Positions 12,216 to 23,709 of a DNA stretch of 64,000 nt are shown piece after piece. Numbering within the stretch: position 1 is the stretch's first letter; every line of letters starts with the position of its first letter. The DNA comes from Sodiomyces alkalinus F11 (taxonomy: Eukaryota > Ascomycota > Sordariomycetes > Glomerellales > Plectosphaerellaceae). The notes beneath the pieces were generated by a model. The model had not been told where the DNA came from. It did not search any database and worked only from the letters and a program-made list of their open reading frames with translations. Made by a program: the position numbers and the translations under genes. Where the stretch lies: positions 334,351-398,350 of the forward strand of contig NW_021167088.1 of the NCBI RefSeq assembly GCF_003711515.1, written 5' to 3'.

Positions 12216-14893
12216 ATGTTTCGCCAACGGTAAGCGTTGTCCGCCTTGGCGCCCTCATCTTGCCAATGGCCCAGTTGGCTCCCTGCGTTGAGTTGATTCG
12301 CAATATTGCATTTGTGGCGGGCCTATGCGCCTGTCTGCGCCATGGGCCCTGTCGCCATCCACCCCATGCAAACATTGCCAGAGCTCTTGCTAATTCTTGA
12401 TATTTCCGTTTCTAGTACGAGTTCGCAAAAGCCAGGGGATGAGTTATTGGCCAATTTTAGAGAGCAGTTTCCAGAAGTCGCTTCGGCCACAGGTGCGCAG
12501 GCTCAGGCTAGTCAGCTCGCACCAGCACACAGCAATGCTGCTGCCCCCTTGGTTCTCGAGAGGTCCGTGATGGCCATCTCCAACCCTCCCGCCCATTCCG
12601 GGATTGGATAGCTCTTTGCTAACTTCCGACTTGCACCAGCAACAGCAACAACCATGATGCGTTTCGAGACCAAGATCCGACGCCGAAACCGTCAAACGAC
12701 CCGTGGAGATTCACGCCGTCTTTGATGGATCCGAATTCTTTCTCCTTCGCCAGCTTTGCAAACGCACCCCCTGGGTATTATACTCCTACTCCCGGAGGTA
12801 CGAACACCATCTACCACCCCCAGGCTGGTGACCTGCACACACCGAACATGGGGCCTTCCATGGGCCTCGGCACTCCTCTTTCGATGCCCACATCAGAGAG
12901 CGCCGCTATTCCTCCCACGGCCTCTATGATGGACATCTCTGGATTTCAGACACTGCAACCTCACCAGTTTGCCCCGTTCAACACGTTTATCCAGCCCCCT
13001 ACGCATCAACCCACATTCGCGCCATCATCTTTCGTTCATCAAGACACGGGTTACGAGACCATGGAGCAAGATGGCTCGCCAATGGATTCCGGCCCCTCAC
13101 CGGGCCAGATGACGTCTCTCGATGGCGCCTTGCACCACGCATCCCCCATGCTGGGCTTACAGAAACGCCAGTTCAATGGGCTGGCAATGGCTGCTCTTCT
13201 TCCAAGCTCAGCAGAGAAATTTCGCTTCCACGCGACACTGAACGCTCCCACCGCCATGATCAAGCATGCCGACGAGATTCCGGTTACCTATCTCAACAAG
13301 GGCCAGGCTTATTCCCTCTCCGTCGTAGACACCAATGCCACACTTCCGCTTCCCGCTGGAACCAAGTATCGCACCTACGTACGCATTTCATTCGAAGACG
13401 AACAGCAGAGACAGAAGCCGGGGGTTTGCTGGAGTCTGTGGAAGGAAGGGAGAGGAACGAACGAGGCGCACCAACGAGGAGGGAAACTCCAAGCTGTCGA
13501 ATTCGTCGAAGCCAAAGATATCGCACGTGAGGGAGATGACAGGCGGACCCGGGTCGAGCTGGAGTCGTCTTCATTCGACGGGTTCTCGGTAACCTGGACA
13601 CCGGGTGCCAATGGTAGCCCGGATTGCAACATCGCTGTCCGGTTTAACTTCCTGTCGACCGATTTCAGCCATTCCAAGGGTGTCAAGGGGATTCCCGTCA
13701 GACTCTGCGCCAAGACCAATCCCGTTACCGCCGATTCCGGACAGTCCGGGACAGATGGTGAGGCCGCCGAGATCTGCTATGGCAAGGTTAAACTCTTTCG
13801 AGACCACGGTGCCGAGCGCAAGCTCTCGAACGATGTGGCACATGTCAAGAAGTCCATCGACAAACTGAAGCAGCAGATTGCCCAGGCCGAGAGTGGGCTT
13901 AAAGATCCCACCAAACGCAAAAGGTCGGCTGCGTCGCAGATGAAGGTGGCAACAGGGGACGCGCGACCTGGGAAGGTGCAGAAGCACAAACGAACCTGGT
14001 CCATGTCTTCGGCTAGCTCCGCCGGTGGAGGCAACGGCGGGAGTGGCGGGGGTCGACCACCCATCGAAGAAGAGTTGCACTTTAAACTGCAAACGCTCCA
14101 GGACATGTTCACGAGCACTCGGCCAGTTAGCGTGCTGTATCTTCGCGGTGATGACTTGGATGACCCGGACGTTCATCCGGTATCACTGCCTGGGGAATCG
14201 AACGAAATGATGAAAGACGGGTCTCGGGAGGGTGCGCAGTGGCAGGCGCGAAGTGGTCGGAGCTCGCTCGCGGGATCTTCTTTAGTATCGCCGTCGCCCA
14301 GCTCACTTTCTCTTGCGTCTCAGGCCTCCGCCGCGCCAAATCGTCAATGGGCAGGTTTTGATGGGGAGGGTTCCGGAGAGCCCTCATCTCGTCAAGGATC
14401 GGCCCAGCCAACGAAGGTGGCCAAGCTGGACCAATCGGGGAACCTCAGTGGCTGGATCGAGGCTCTGGGCGTGGTCCCTACCTATCAAGCACCCCCTGAA
14501 CGAGTCCCCAAACCGGTCGCTTGTTTTTACGTTCTCCGCAGGGAGCCGTCCAGCCAAGGGACACACGATCTATACAGAGCCATCTACCTGGCCCAGCGAA
14601 CGCTCAAGGATTTCAACTTCCGCGTGGCTATGAAGTGGAATCTCGATCCGTCCAAGATTCTCCGGACTGTACACGTTCTCCAGCAGGGCCTCGAGATTGA
14701 AATGGACGACGACGTGGTTCGAGAGCTCAGGGAAAGCCAGGACATGGTGCTAGAGGTCGCCGAGGTGCATCCTGATGGTTCTGACCATGTCAAGCAGGAA
14801 TGGGAGATGGCTGTCGATCCGTCCGATGCTGAATCCGGCTCCACAGCTACATCACGAGGACAGGCCGGATATGAGCTTCGGCTCATGTTCTAA
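12216..14893 (+). CDS. csp-2: Grainyhead/CP2-family transcription factor, CSP-2-like
   Basis: Two exons, join(12216..12229, 12640..14893), encode 755 residues. Exon 1 is only 14 bases (MFRQ plus two bases of Arg); a 410-base intron with donor GTAAGC, branch site TGCTAAC at 12618 and acceptor CACCAG joins it in frame to NSNNHDAFRDQDPTPKP. Without it the first ATG would be at 12725, losing 33 residues that read as coding. The CP2 DNA-binding domain starts near residue 199 (FRFHATLNAP, then VTYLNKGQAY) and extends to about 400. A basic KRKRS segment, a Gly/Ser-rich linker and a C-terminal dimerisation region (about 615-755) follow. The Neurospora relative CSP-2 controls cell-wall remodelling during conidial separation; a similar role is inferred here by homology. 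The N-terminal 200 residues are Pro/Ser/Gln-rich, like an activation region. Confidence 0.92.
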
Positions 14894-15742
14894 TACGATA
14901 CGACTGTGTAATCAGGCCGACTTGCGGCCTCCCCGGCCTATCCAGCAGATCATCCTCCAAGAGGCAACGCATCGGCGCGCGTCCATAGTTGGTTAACATT
15001 CTTCTTCGTTGCTTCAGCGTCTCCGCACTTGCTTTCAAGATACCACCAACTTAGAGAGGTGCTGCCCCCCCCTTTTTTTTTGGTTTTGAGAGAGAGAGAG
15101 AGAGTTTTCTTTTTGCCCCTGTTTCCTATCCAATGTATGGGTATGCTTATGAACAACACATGGAGAACGTGATGGACGGTCAACGTGTTTTCTTTTCTTT
15201 TCTATTCCTTTCTTCTTTATTTTACCCAGTCATGGAGAGAGGCGAGCATCGGGCGAGGATGGGTCGTGGTAAAGAGACTGGTGTCGTCCAAGTTATGCAT
15301 TCCCCCAAGTCACCGAGAGAGGCAAGTCAAACAGTCAACGCCAAAGAGAAATGAACAAGATTAAAAAGAAAGGAAAACGGACCTTTTCTTTCCTTTTTTT
15401 TTTATCGTTACATTACATTTGTCCTAATATCGGTAGACCCAGGCTTGTCAGCCCGGCCTGGGTTTTGTTTTCGTTCATCTATAGTACAGCGGACGGGCAG
15501 GGGGAGGTAAAAAGGTCCGTTTTTGAGTGTTTAGACAAGTGGAGAGAAAGAAGTTCGGAAGAGCAGGCGTGTGCAAGAGAAGCGTCCCGTCGTCGATAAT
15601 AAAAAATACCATCACTTTCAATCGTACAGTGCTTTTCCCCGACCGCCACATTGGTTAGAACAAGCGCTTACTTCGTAGGCTCCCGATAGCAAACCCCTCC
15701 CTGGGGTCGTCCTCCTCGTTGAGGGCTACGTGGTGTCTCTGC
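14894..15742. other. Convergent 3' intergenic region
   Basis: This lies between the 3' ends of the CP2 factor (+) and the MAM33 gene (-). It contains low-complexity tracts (a C run followed by a T run and an AG microsatellite at 15065-15105, and T-rich stretches near 15390) and no credible frame. It should hold the polyadenylation sites of both genes. Confidence 0.6.
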
Positions 15743-16759
15743 TTAGGCATCCACGAAGGTCTTGACGTTGTTCAACCACCGCATATACTCGCGCTGCTCC
15801 TTGACGTCGACGTAGTCGGGGGCGAAGACAGCCAGGGCCTGGGTGATGCCACGCTCCTCGAGGTAGCGCTCCAGCAGGATCTGCAGGTCCTCGTCGAGGC
15901 TGCCGAAGGGGGGGCCGGGGTAGACGTCGGCGCGGCGCTGGGCGTCGGCCGGGGTGGCCGGGTTCGCGAGAGCGGCGTCCTCGTAGTAGAAGAGGTTCTC
16001 GACGACAATGGCACCGTCCTGGGCCACGGCGTCGATGTTGAGCGCGCCGGGGCTGCGGCCGGGCTTCTCGACCACGATGGTCAGCCGGGTGGGCGGCGCG
16101 GCCTCGTCGTAATCTTGCTCCTCTTCGGCCTCCTCGGCGGGGCTGGCGCCGGATTGCTGCTTGTTGGTGCTGGAGGCGGTGTCGAGGTCATCCTCGTCCT
16201 CCAGGGCGCGGTCCTGCTCGTACATCTCCGGGTCGTAGTTGGCGAGGTCGGCAATGGAGAAGACGATGGAGATCCTGTACAAAGGGTGGTGTCGTTAGTA
16301 TGCGAAATGGGAAACAAAGGGGCGAAGATGGGCGAGGACTAAAGGAAGAAGAAAAAAAGGAAAAAAAAGGAAACAGAGAAAAACTTACTTCTCGTCTCCA
16401 AACTTGCGCACGAGCTTCACGTCTTCCTTGCCCGGGACATCCTCAATCTCAAAGGGGCTGTTGTCAAGGAAATCCTTGACGCTGGCCGGGAGCTGCTCGT
16501 TCTGCTTGACCTCCTCCTCGAACTGAATCTCACTATCGAGCTTGGCCGATAGCTCTTCGTCCGTCTCGCCGGCGGCAGCGCGACGGAAAACCGAAGTGGA
16601 GAAGGCAGAGACACGCTGGACACGGCCAATGCTGTTCAGAGACGACGTCGTCCGGAGCAAGGTCGTGGGCCGGGCGGCGGAAGTTTGCCTAGCGGCAGCG
16701 GCAGAGAGGCGGCCAAGCTGGCGCGGCGCGGAACGTGTGAGAGACCTGATGGAGAGCAT
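15743..16759 (-). CDS. MAM33: Mitochondrial acidic matrix protein, p32/MAM33 family
   Basis: Two exons, complement(15743..16274, 16389..16759), encode 300 residues. The join restores FGDEK-ISIVFSIADL, with donor GTAAGT and acceptor TACAG. The first 55 or so residues are rich in Arg, Ser and Ala and nearly free of acidic residues, a typical mitochondrial presequence. The mature part has the family layout: an N-terminal helix (DEELSAKLDSEIQFEEE), beta strands, a variable acidic loop (DEDDLDTASSTN to EEAEEEQDYDE), and the C-terminal helices GSLDEDLQILLERYLEERGI and EYMRWLNNVKTFV. Relatives form a doughnut-shaped trimer in the matrix and assist mitochondrial ribosome assembly and translation. Family assignment is firm; the exact role in this organism is inferred. 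Confidence 0.93.
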
Positions 16760-17567
16760 GGTGGATGGCGTGAAAGAGTTCGGGGATAGACTGGAGTAAA
16801 AAAAAACAAAAAAAGGGTGGTATGATGAAGAAAGATTTGGTTGAGGAGCTAAGGAGAACTTGGACCTGGGATGGAGCTTTCAGCAAACACTGCTCCATGT
16901 CTGGTAGCTTCCCAATTTTCGATGGAGAGCGGAAAAATGGCGTGCCGCTTCCGATGAATGCACAGACCAGCTGAGCAATTTCGAAGTGCATGCTAGGTAC
17001 GTACCTTTACTGGTACTCTGTACCTTAGGTACATCTGCACGACATCTCACAGTTCAACCGTCTCGATTAATCGGATGACAGGACGATGAGAATGAGACGA
17101 AAGAGTGCCGTCCGTATTACGCCTATCAATAGCTAATCCTTAACGCCTTGGGGTATGCTACGCGTCCCGAATCCCAGAGACATGACTGTGTCGCGAACCA
17201 ACAAACAAGCTTCTCTTGCGCAGAATCTATCCATCCTTGCCATCAATATTTATTCTCGCCCATTATCTCCTGAACTCCAACCAGTTACTGAACTCCTCCT
17301 CCGGAGAATTCTCGGGTGAGAGCCGATAAAAGGTAGAGAACGGGCATGATGCTAGCTTGCGTTTCTGTGGAAAAGAGCTGGGGAGAAGATCATCGCACTC
17401 TGAGCCAGCCGATGTGATGCAGAAAGCTGTTCTCTCCCAGTGCCAAACTCCACAATAGTTTGCAAGCCGTGATACTCATGTCGTGATGTAGAAATGCAAC
17501 AGAGGGTATCTAATTCCCACAGATGTACAGAGAGTGCCGTCAGGACACAAAACGCCGCACAGTTTAG
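16760..17567. other. Intergenic, promoter side of MAM33 and 3' side of EXO1
   Basis: No gene is seen. It contains one CCTTAGG palindrome at 17021 next to other TAGGTAC repeats, and an A-rich tract just upstream of the MAM33 start. Confidence 0.6.
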
Positions 17568-20250
17568 TTAATAAGTGAAGCGAGAGAGATCCAGGGCGGT
17601 GGTCCGAGGAGACTCGCATCCGCCGTTGAGGCCCGAGAGCTTAATTTCATCCATGTCGTTCTCGCCGTCACTATCGGGAACCATGTGATCCTCGCTGCCC
17701 AGAGGTTTGTTGAGAGCCTCGACTTCATCCAGGTCGACCTTCGGAAGCGGAACGAATGATGGGTTCACTGGAAGCGAGGCCAGGCTCTCCCGCTTGCCTC
17801 GCCTCTTAGGACTGGCCTTGGGGGATCTCGCCTTGTGATGAGATGCCGGCTTCCGCTGCAAGGCTCGGAATCCGATGCGCTGCAGAGGTGTGAGAAGCTG
17901 ATTCTTGGTGGCCGTTGCAGACGAGGATCGAATAGTGGAGTAAGCGAAGGACGATGCCACTGTCGATGGGTCCGAAGTTGACGGTGTGAAGATAGATGAC
18001 TGCGATGAAGCCGCCGAAGAGGGGGTGTCTTGGACCGAAACAGAACAACCCTTCGAGTAAGCAAATCGCGAAAGCGAGGACGTCAAGGGCGTGGCGCTTG
18101 GCGGTTCCGACGTGACCCCGTCTGTCTCGGGGAGTTCCGGCGGGGAAACATTCGAAGGCGAGGCCGGCTCGCCATCCTTGGAAGTCGACTGACTGTCCGT
18201 ACCATGGGTCTTGCCCGTAGTCTGAGTTGGGGATTCCTCGTAAACGGTGATGGATCGTCGCGACGATGACACATCGTGCCATCTGTCAACATCAGGAAGG
18301 CTAAGTAAAGCCTCTTCAATGGAGTCGTCCGAGAAAAGAAGCTCGTCCTTCTTCTCCGCATCTGCAATTCGTTTCTTATGCGTCGAGAAGAACTTGCTCC
18401 TCTGTTCCGTCTGCTCGTTGGCATCAGCATCGGCGCACAGTCGGATCTTCTTGGGCGGCCGCTGAGCTGCTCCCATAACGAGCGCATCTATATCAGCGGC
18501 CGAGTTGGACTGTGGACCCGTCGTTTGGCGACGACTAGAGGACGTGGTGGCCCCAGTAGCCCGAGCAAGCAGATTGCCGATGGGTTCGCTGCGGCGACGA
18601 AGTTGGGGCGCAGTGGAGGCGTCGGCCACATAGGGCCGCTGCTGCGCGGTGGTTGCGGATCTTGGCTCCTCGACGTAAGGTCTAGGGAGAGGGAAAACAC
18701 GCGGTACGAGACCATTGTGTGTGAGCGCGGCAACTCTTTGTGGGTCGACGGAAAAGCAGTTGGGATCCATCTCTCCCATCGGGATGCGGCGATGGCCCTT
18801 GAAATACGAATCGATGGACTTGGTCAGAGTGCCAGGCCCAGGTCGAGCAGTCGCGAGACCGGAGATGACAGAAGGGAATGTGGCGGTTGGGGCTGAAGCT
18901 CGGGCGGCGGACTGCGAGTGGCGACGTTTTGACTCGGGCATAGGGGCAGGCGTGATGCGAAGCTTCGTCATAGGATTCACGTCGCCCTCGGCCACGGCTC
19001 TTGCAACGGTCGGCTCCACGTACCCCCCGATGAACGGCATATCCTCCACGCCTTGTCCCTCCTGAGGTTCGGTCAGGAACACCAGCTCCTGCTTGATGGG
19101 ACAAAAGACGCGCTGGTGGAGGAATGTGAGTTCCGCCTTGAAGAACTGAGACAAGTAGTCCTCCGGGATACGGTGCTTGCCCTCGAACTGAAGCATGCGA
19201 ACGAGGCGTTCCGGAGTCTTGTACTTGCGAATCATCCGATGGGCAGTCTTGAGGCCCATATTGTTAATACCGGCCAGATAGTCGCAACCACTCAGAATTG
19301 CCATGCGGCGGAAATCGGCATCGGTCCAGCCCGTCAGGGAAATCTCGCGGCAAGCGCAGAAATCTCGGCGGTTGATCTCAACGCAGTTGCCGTACTGGTC
19401 GAGTTTGGTCAAGAGGCGCTTGCAGCCAAAGACCAGCAAGTCCGAGTCCTCGGAGATAATGCCGCCGACGAGACCTTTGCGCTCAAGATAGACGAGCTGA
19501 GCATCGGCCTCATAGGGAGCGACGACGTACTGGATCTGCAGTTTCTTGAGCTCATCGATGAGGTTGCGAGCCATCTCTGGGGTGACGTCGATGGCCTTTT
19601 GGAATTCGAGGTAGGCCTGAGAAGGCTTTCCGGCCTTGAGAAGTTCCATGCCGAGTTTCTTGCTTTCTTCCCTCCGTTTCGCGCGAGATCCTTCGGTCAT
19701 GGACTTGCTGGGGAGGAAGTCGCCGTCAAAGACGACATAGGGAGTCACTCCAAAATGACGGAGCATGCGAACCCGGTGCATGGCGAAGTCGACATACCTG
19801 CATGGTGTCAGAGAGATGCATAGACTCACAAAAGGGAGTCGAAAAAGAAAGACGAGAGAGCAGTAGTAGCGCGGTCGTGGTCAGCCGCAGGTGAAGAAGA
19901 CGTACTTGCGAGTTGGTTTGCCTTGTGCAAGCTCCATGGCACATGCCACGGCGCCGCGATGAAGCCATCCATAGGCGTCAACGCCGAGGGTCTCCCCAGC
20001 GAATTTCTTGAGTTCGGTTGATTTCTGGATGGATTTGAGAAGTGGAAGAAGCCCTAGAAAAGTCGCCACTGGTAAGTCAACTGAGCCAGCCCAAGGGCGC
20101 AGCAAATGAATCTGAACCAAGGACGTCTGCACAAAACGAGTAGCAGTACAGGATGGGATGGGAGAACAGAGTTGTTATGTGTTGAACAAGCTGGATTGAA
20201 GGAGAGAAAATGTCACGTGGGAGGCGCGGTTCCTTACCTGTGACGCCCAT
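17568..20250 (-). CDS. EXO1: Exonuclease 1 (5'-3' exonuclease/flap nuclease, Rad2 family)
   Basis: Three exons, complement(17568..19797, 19906..20053, 20238..20250), encode 796 residues. Exon 1 is 13 bases (MGVT plus one base). Splicing yields MGVTGLLPLLKS and places the metal-binding acidic residues where the family has them: D30 (GVDAYGW), D78 (FDGDFLP), E150 and D152 (YEADAQL), D171 and D173 (SEDSDLL), and D226 (GCDYL). The N and I nuclease domains and the helix-hairpin-helix end near residue 350; the remaining 450 residues are Ser/Pro-rich and disordered-looking, as usual for this family's regulatory tail. EXO1 resects double-strand breaks and excises mismatched strands with MutS/MutL homologues in the nucleus. 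It is divergent from TMA16. An ACGCGT (MCB-type) hexamer lies about 245 bases upstream of the start. Confidence 0.96.
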
Positions 20251-21452
20251 TGTCGATCAGTTGAAGAGGGAGGCACAATGGCCACGGCCCTCGAGGTTCA
20301 ATGGGCCGACTTCTTCTCAATGGACTTGCGTCCCTTCGCGCCGATAAGACCCAGCTCAGGACACAATAATCTGAATGATCATTCAAGGATACTTCGGACT
20401 CTGAGAGAGAGTACACGGGAGACGGTCCAACGAAGCTTCGAAGGCCTTCTCGGAGCTCGAGGACTGGAGGTAACCGAATGGAAGGTCTGAAGACGCGTAC
20501 GATTCCGTTTATCAGAAGGAGACGGAAAGGTTTTCAGGTCAGATGTAAATCGAAGGGACTAGTAAAGCAAGAAGAAACCGCAGGGCGAAGTGAAGTGATT
20601 GTGAAGAGGCAAGAGCCAGCAGGCGTAAGCTATGTACTCTCGTACATGGTTCGCTCATGTCGTGGAACGCGGCTTGCTCGTCCAAAGCCGCGTCCCATCG
20701 CGACATGGGTCATTGGCCCGCTTAGTACGTAGGTGTTTATCGGGAATCGAATTAACCCCTGGCAAGTGGATCCAAACGCGGGAATTATGTTACGTGAGCT
20801 TCAGTTCCGGACTGATACAGACCGGTACGGACCGATCGAATCCTAGTCACAGGGGCATGTGGGTCATCAATGACCTAAAATGGGCAAGCGTTGTTGGTTC
20901 TCAATTTCCGGGGCAACAAGAACCACTCTATGCTCGGTTTATGAAGCGCACCCCTTGCTCTCGGCTTGTTCCTCGAGCTGCTATTGAAACTTTAAATAAA
21001 ATTCCACCGTTTTAAAGAAAACCTTATGGATGCTACATACGTTAAAAAACATCGTCTTATTTGTAGCACGAAGTACATGCTTAAGTGAAGTGAAGTTTGT
21101 GTGCTTGTGTGTGCTTTGTACCATGTACTCCGATTTATCGGGGCGTGAAACGACTCCACAAGATCTGTGTGCGCCCCGGCCTTGCCTTTTTTTCTCCACC
21201 GGGAGGGGCTTCAGTCTATCCTCGAGTTTTTCACTTTTTGGAAGGCGGTGAAAACGTCTCACCCACATCGAGAGACTCACTCATCCTTCTTATCGAACTC
21301 GAGAATCGCGACCACCACAAAGACGGCGACAGATTTTCTATTAACCCTTTTTCAGGAAGCCCATAGATCGGTTCGGAACCCCTGTCACTTTTTTTTGGGT
21401 AAAACCCCCCCCCCCCCCAGGAAACGAGTCTACCTCAGCCTTCCTCGACACC
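20251..21452. promoter_or_regulatory. Shared EXO1-TMA16 divergent intergenic region
   Basis: About 1.2 kb separates the two start codons and must contain both promoters. An ACGCGT hexamer at 20493-20498 matches the MluI cell-cycle box used by MBF at replication and repair genes, but a single hexamer can occur by chance. ACTTCGTAC-like repeats lie near 21069 and 21122, and a C homopolymer of about 14 bases at 21405-21418 lies close upstream of the TMA16 start. No TATA box stands out and no gene is seen. Confidence 0.45.
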
Positions 21453-22253
21453 ATGGCCAGGACCCTAGAAAAGACTAGGAAAAAGATTGCGAAGAAGAGA
21501 AACGGCGCTGTTGAAGCCCTCCATGAGTTTTCCAGAGACTCCAAGAGACTCCGTCGCGCGACAGTGAGGGACCAGAAGCTTGAAAAGCTTGCTTCGTCAC
21601 GGAGCAAGAAGGAGCAGCCCCTTCGTATGATCCCCATATCCAGTCGCATGAGACAAGTCGGACTTCTTGAAAGACTGACGAAGCGATTCCCGGTCTTCTA
21701 GTCGAACGAGCAACCTACTTTCAGGATGCCCTCAAAGAAAGAGGGACCGTGCCTCTAGATATCTCCACGATTCAGACACTCATAAACGAGTATGTTTTCT
21801 TTCTTCAACACGCACCTCGCCCCTTAGTGAACCCTTTTCATGGCCTTTTTCTACGGACGAAGAAAATTAATTGCCCACAGTTTTGTGCACAAGTATGACG
21901 AAGAACACGAAGAAGTCAAGAAGACTCGTCGCCCAGGAAGACCCCCCAGCGCGAAACAGGATCTTTTAGAAATGAGGATTAAGGCTCTCCTGGAGGAACA
22001 GAAGCAGGGATTCTGTCAGTACTTGCTCAACCTCCAATTGTTTTCTTTTTTTTTTTCCAACCGTGGTCTTTATCGCATCCGGCCTCTTTAAAAGACCACT
22101 GACAAGTATTTAGTCGTCCCGGATCTCACGACGGAAGACAACGTTCGGACATTCGACCGCTGGGAAGGGTCCTGGTCATACCTGACCACAGTGTCTTGGG
22201 TTCGTGTGGCTGCTGATAAGACCGTTAAGCCTTCGAGCTTCCCACCAGTGTGA
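21453..22253 (+). CDS. TMA16: TMA16, translation machinery-associated protein 16
   Basis: Four exons, join(21453..21624, 21702..21789, 21881..22014, 22114..22253), encode 177 residues, close to the yeast protein. The start ATG sits in a strong context (CACCATGG). The order MARTLEKTRKKIAKK, then a charged helix, LERATYFQDAL, TIQTLIND, FVHKYDEE, the basic patch KKTRRPGRPPS, and a final GFFVPDLTTEDNV segment matches TMA16. The last acceptor was decided by frame and family: the TTTAG before 22114, with a CTGAC branch site 14 bases upstream, gives GFFVPDL, while the earlier AAAAG brings an immediate stop. The protein binds pre-60S particles in the nucleus and is implicated in large-subunit biogenesis. 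Introns are 77, 91 and 99 bases. Single-exon frames here look broken only because the introns are small. Confidence 0.92.
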
Positions 22254-23159
22254 TGAGACCTACCACCTACGTTTCCCGTGCTGGGCCGACATCCGTCAGA
22301 TATGGGCCATTCTCGCGGAAGCATCGACCTGTGGCGCGCCGAGCCACGATTCAGCTGCGCCTTTTGCCCACCGATCGAACTGGGGAATTTGGCAGGCCTG
22401 GGCGCGCCGGTACCGCATCACAGCGAAGGGCTAGTGCGTTGCTGAAAGTCATCCCTGGTTCCAGCCTGTTGTCGAGTCTAATGGCCTGTCATTTCGCTAT
22501 GGCCACATACCGAGTACAAACGCCACGCACACGCCAGTTCATAGGCCGACTCGACAAGCACTGACAATACCCTCGACATCCATTGGAGACCGACCTCTCA
22601 GCCATGCATATCTCTTCAATATACGAGTCCCGGCGGCGGCGTCAGTTTGGCCACGCTGTCCAGGCTCTCGCCTCGAATTAACGCTGTCCAATAGACTGTT
22701 GGCACCCGGTTGTGGGTTAGATCCCATGCGATGACCTTTGATGACATTTAATGGCCTTCCCGGGAAGGAGGAGTTGGATAATCAATTCTGGCCTTGAAAA
22801 TGCTTATACGAATAGTCTACCTGGTATACCCAATATGCTCTTTCGCCGTTTGTTACTCATAGGACCTGATAACCCTAACTTGAATCACGCTATTATGAGC
22901 CCGGAAAAGCTCGACTGAAGTCTCGAAACAACGCATTTCTCAATTGCCTACGGTCGCAAGCCAAAAAGAGAATCCCCCGATTCCAAACAACAGTCCCCAT
23001 TCCCATCCGACATTCCTCTTCACATACTACCGACACTACCTACCTGCCTATATACCTATATCTACGATTCTACGGTTCGATCGGTCGGTCGGCTTAGTCG
23101 TACGCTTACAAATCTACAAAATCTACAGAAAAACCACAAAAGCCTACGATTACGTGAAT
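22254..23159. other. Intergenic between TMA16 and the retrotransposon
   Basis: No gene is seen. The sequence grows steadily richer in AT from about 22.8 kb toward the element. It includes the 3' untranslated region of TMA16. Confidence 0.6.
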
Positions 23160-23709
23160 TAAACGGGTGCACTATTCTTTACGTACGGATACTATAACCA
23201 CTATAATACAAGGGCTGTTCTAGTTATTAATACTAGGATATCTTTTATTCCTTATAAGTCTTTGGTTCTTTTACCCTAGATTTCTATACCTGTGTGTTTT
23301 CCGACCGTGGAATCCTACACAAATATCGTGTTTTCTACGCGACCGTGAATCCCCTCGCTACACGAAGACCCACTTTAGGATCCTCGCGAACAAAGGAATT
23401 CAACCGGCCCCACTTTAGATCCGCCGGAATAAAGGATTACTGTCTTTAGAAACAAAGGAATTCTGTTATCCGCACGTACGGGTATCGTTTTCTTTATCTA
23501 CGAAGCTGTTTTTTCCTCTTTCAGAATAAAGAACTGTATACCGGTTCCACTTTAGACCTGCACGAACAAAGGCATCACTACGGTGACCACGTCTATACTT
23601 AGAACAAAGAAAACAATAAAGAAAAGGACTATTTTTTCCTTATTCATAGTATAACTTCGTCAGTTCTTATCCAAAATAAACAAAATAAATACCGTTCAGG
23701 AGCTCTGAA

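Noticed and set aside
19053..19823. 256-codon plus-strand frame
   Set aside because: It is exactly antisense to the EXO1 nuclease domain, which has all catalytic residues in the other strand; the frame is a shadow of codon bias.
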